Origin: Sindora glabra
Taxonomy: Eukaryota > Streptophyta > Magnoliopsida > Fabales > Fabaceae
Assembly (NCBI GenBank): GCA_020226215.1
Contig: CM035227.1
Span: 103,833,732-103,897,731, forward strand
DNA length: 64,000 bases
Direction: 5' to 3'
Shown here piece after piece: positions 63,371 through 64,000 of the stretch; position 1 is the first letter of the stretch, and the number at the start of each line of letters is the position of its first letter. The position numbers and the translations under genes are program-made. Below the pieces are notes generated by a model. It had not been told where the DNA came from. It did no database searches and was given only the letters and a program-made list of their open reading frames with translations.

Positions 63371-63918
63371 ACTAAGCTTTTAGCATCCTTCAAAATAATT
63401 TATTTTCCAACAGTTGTGATGAAACTAAAATTTATAGTGAGAAAGCAGACAAAAGGATAAAATGTCAAAATTAAAACCCTATTGGCCTAAATCAATAGTA
63501 TAATTTCTTTTCATTAAAAATGTTTTGATGACTTTTTTGTTAATATCAAATTTTTATTAAATATATTTTCTTGATATTAATTTTTGGATGTTATATTTCA
63601 TATAAAATTTACTAGAATCAACTTGAAATTTACTAAAATTTACTACTGAGCTTTTAACATCCTTCAAAACAATTTCTTTTCTAACAATTGTGATGAAACA
63701 AAAATTTATAGTGAGAGAGTGGACAAAAGGATAAAATGTCAAAATTAAACCCCTATTGGCCTAAATCAATAGTGTAATTTCTTTTCATTAAAAATGTTTT
63801 GATGACTTTTTTGTTAATATCAAGTTTTTATTAAATATATTTTCTTGATATTAATTTTTAGATGTTATATTTCATATAAAATTTACTAGAATCAACTTGA
63901 AATTTATCAAAATTTTAA
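63371..63918. repeat. 274-bp tandem duplication
   Basis: The first unit is 63371-63644 and the second 63645-63918. Landmarks keep exact spacing: ACT(A/G)AGCTTTT at 63371 and 63645, GGATAAAATGTC at 63455 and 63729, ACTTGA at 63621 and 63895. Identity is high throughout with scattered substitutions. The unit includes ATTTCTTTTCATTAAAAATG and similar AT-rich text and has no coding signal. Confidence 0.9.
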
Positions 63919-64000
63919 TATATAATTTTTTAATTAATATATTTTTTAAAATAAATTAAATTATACATATACAAATACAACATCTTGAATCATACTTATT
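63919..64000. other. Right edge, AT-rich
   Basis: No feature recognised in the last 80 bases. Confidence 0.4.

Noticed and set aside
1..64000. tRNA, rRNA, CRISPR and autonomous transposon coding regions
   Set aside because: I looked for acceptor-stem plus T-loop patterns, repeat-spacer arrays and reverse-transcriptase or transposase motifs and found none that hold up by eye; a dedicated tRNA and repeat scan would be decisive.

Overview
The window reads as nuclear DNA of a eudicot plant. Every gene with a recognisable product belongs to a plant family, most genes are split into several exons with GT..AG introns, and the long intergenic stretches are very AT-rich with microsatellites and small inverted-repeat elements. 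There is no operon structure, CRISPR array, rRNA or tRNA gene that I can see. I assembled gene models by hand from reading-frame continuity, splice sites and family motifs. Six of the eight models end in an uninterrupted frame with consistent intron phase through every junction and a conserved C-terminus; the reticulon C-terminus is less typical, and the eighth is a single-exon peptide gene.

Layout: 1-3 kb holds a macro-domain (ADP-ribose hydrolase-like) gene on +. 5.4-8.3 kb holds a plant reticulon-like gene on -. 8.4-12.7 kb is AT-rich intergenic DNA. 12.8-17 kb holds a UDP-xylose-type nucleotide-sugar transporter on +. 19.7-22.9 kb holds mitochondrial Mn superoxide dismutase on +. 23-26.7 kb is repeat-rich. 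26.9-28.4 kb holds ribosomal protein eS26 on +. 30.2-35.0 kb holds a Trm1-type tRNA guanine-N2 dimethyltransferase on -, with its last exon about 2.35 kb from the rest. 36.2-41.8 kb holds a PAP/TRF4-like nucleotidyltransferase on +, head-to-head with the Trm1 gene across a short shared promoter. From 42 kb to the end the window is almost a gene desert. The one gene supported there is a small secreted-peptide precursor on - at 52.2-52.5 kb, whose tail resembles the IDA/IDL and PIP/PIPL families.

The genes serve separate cell functions (ADP-ribose metabolism, ER shaping, Golgi sugar transport, mitochondrial superoxide removal, translation, tRNA modification, RNA tailing, peptide signalling). 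Their grouping looks like inherited gene order: SOD - eS26 - Trm1 - nucleotidyltransferase matches, from memory, the order At3g56350 - At3g56340 - At3g56330 - At3g56320 in Arabidopsis.

The repeat fraction includes a three-copy hairpin MITE family (508-634, 25291-25465, 46447-46620), a roughly 1.25 kb element with CGTTTGGTT-type ends (48039-49290), a related element carrying an internal 189-bp duplication (25779-26324), an element with palindromic ends (58565-58872), a degenerate 103-bp tandem array (about 60.70-61.11 kb) and a 274-bp tandem duplication (63371-63918). I found no clearly new multi-gene system. The best leads are the peptide gene, the tandem FP-motif repeats and uORF-rich leader of the nucleotidyltransferase, the MITE family, and a near-perfect hairpin at 42671-42728.
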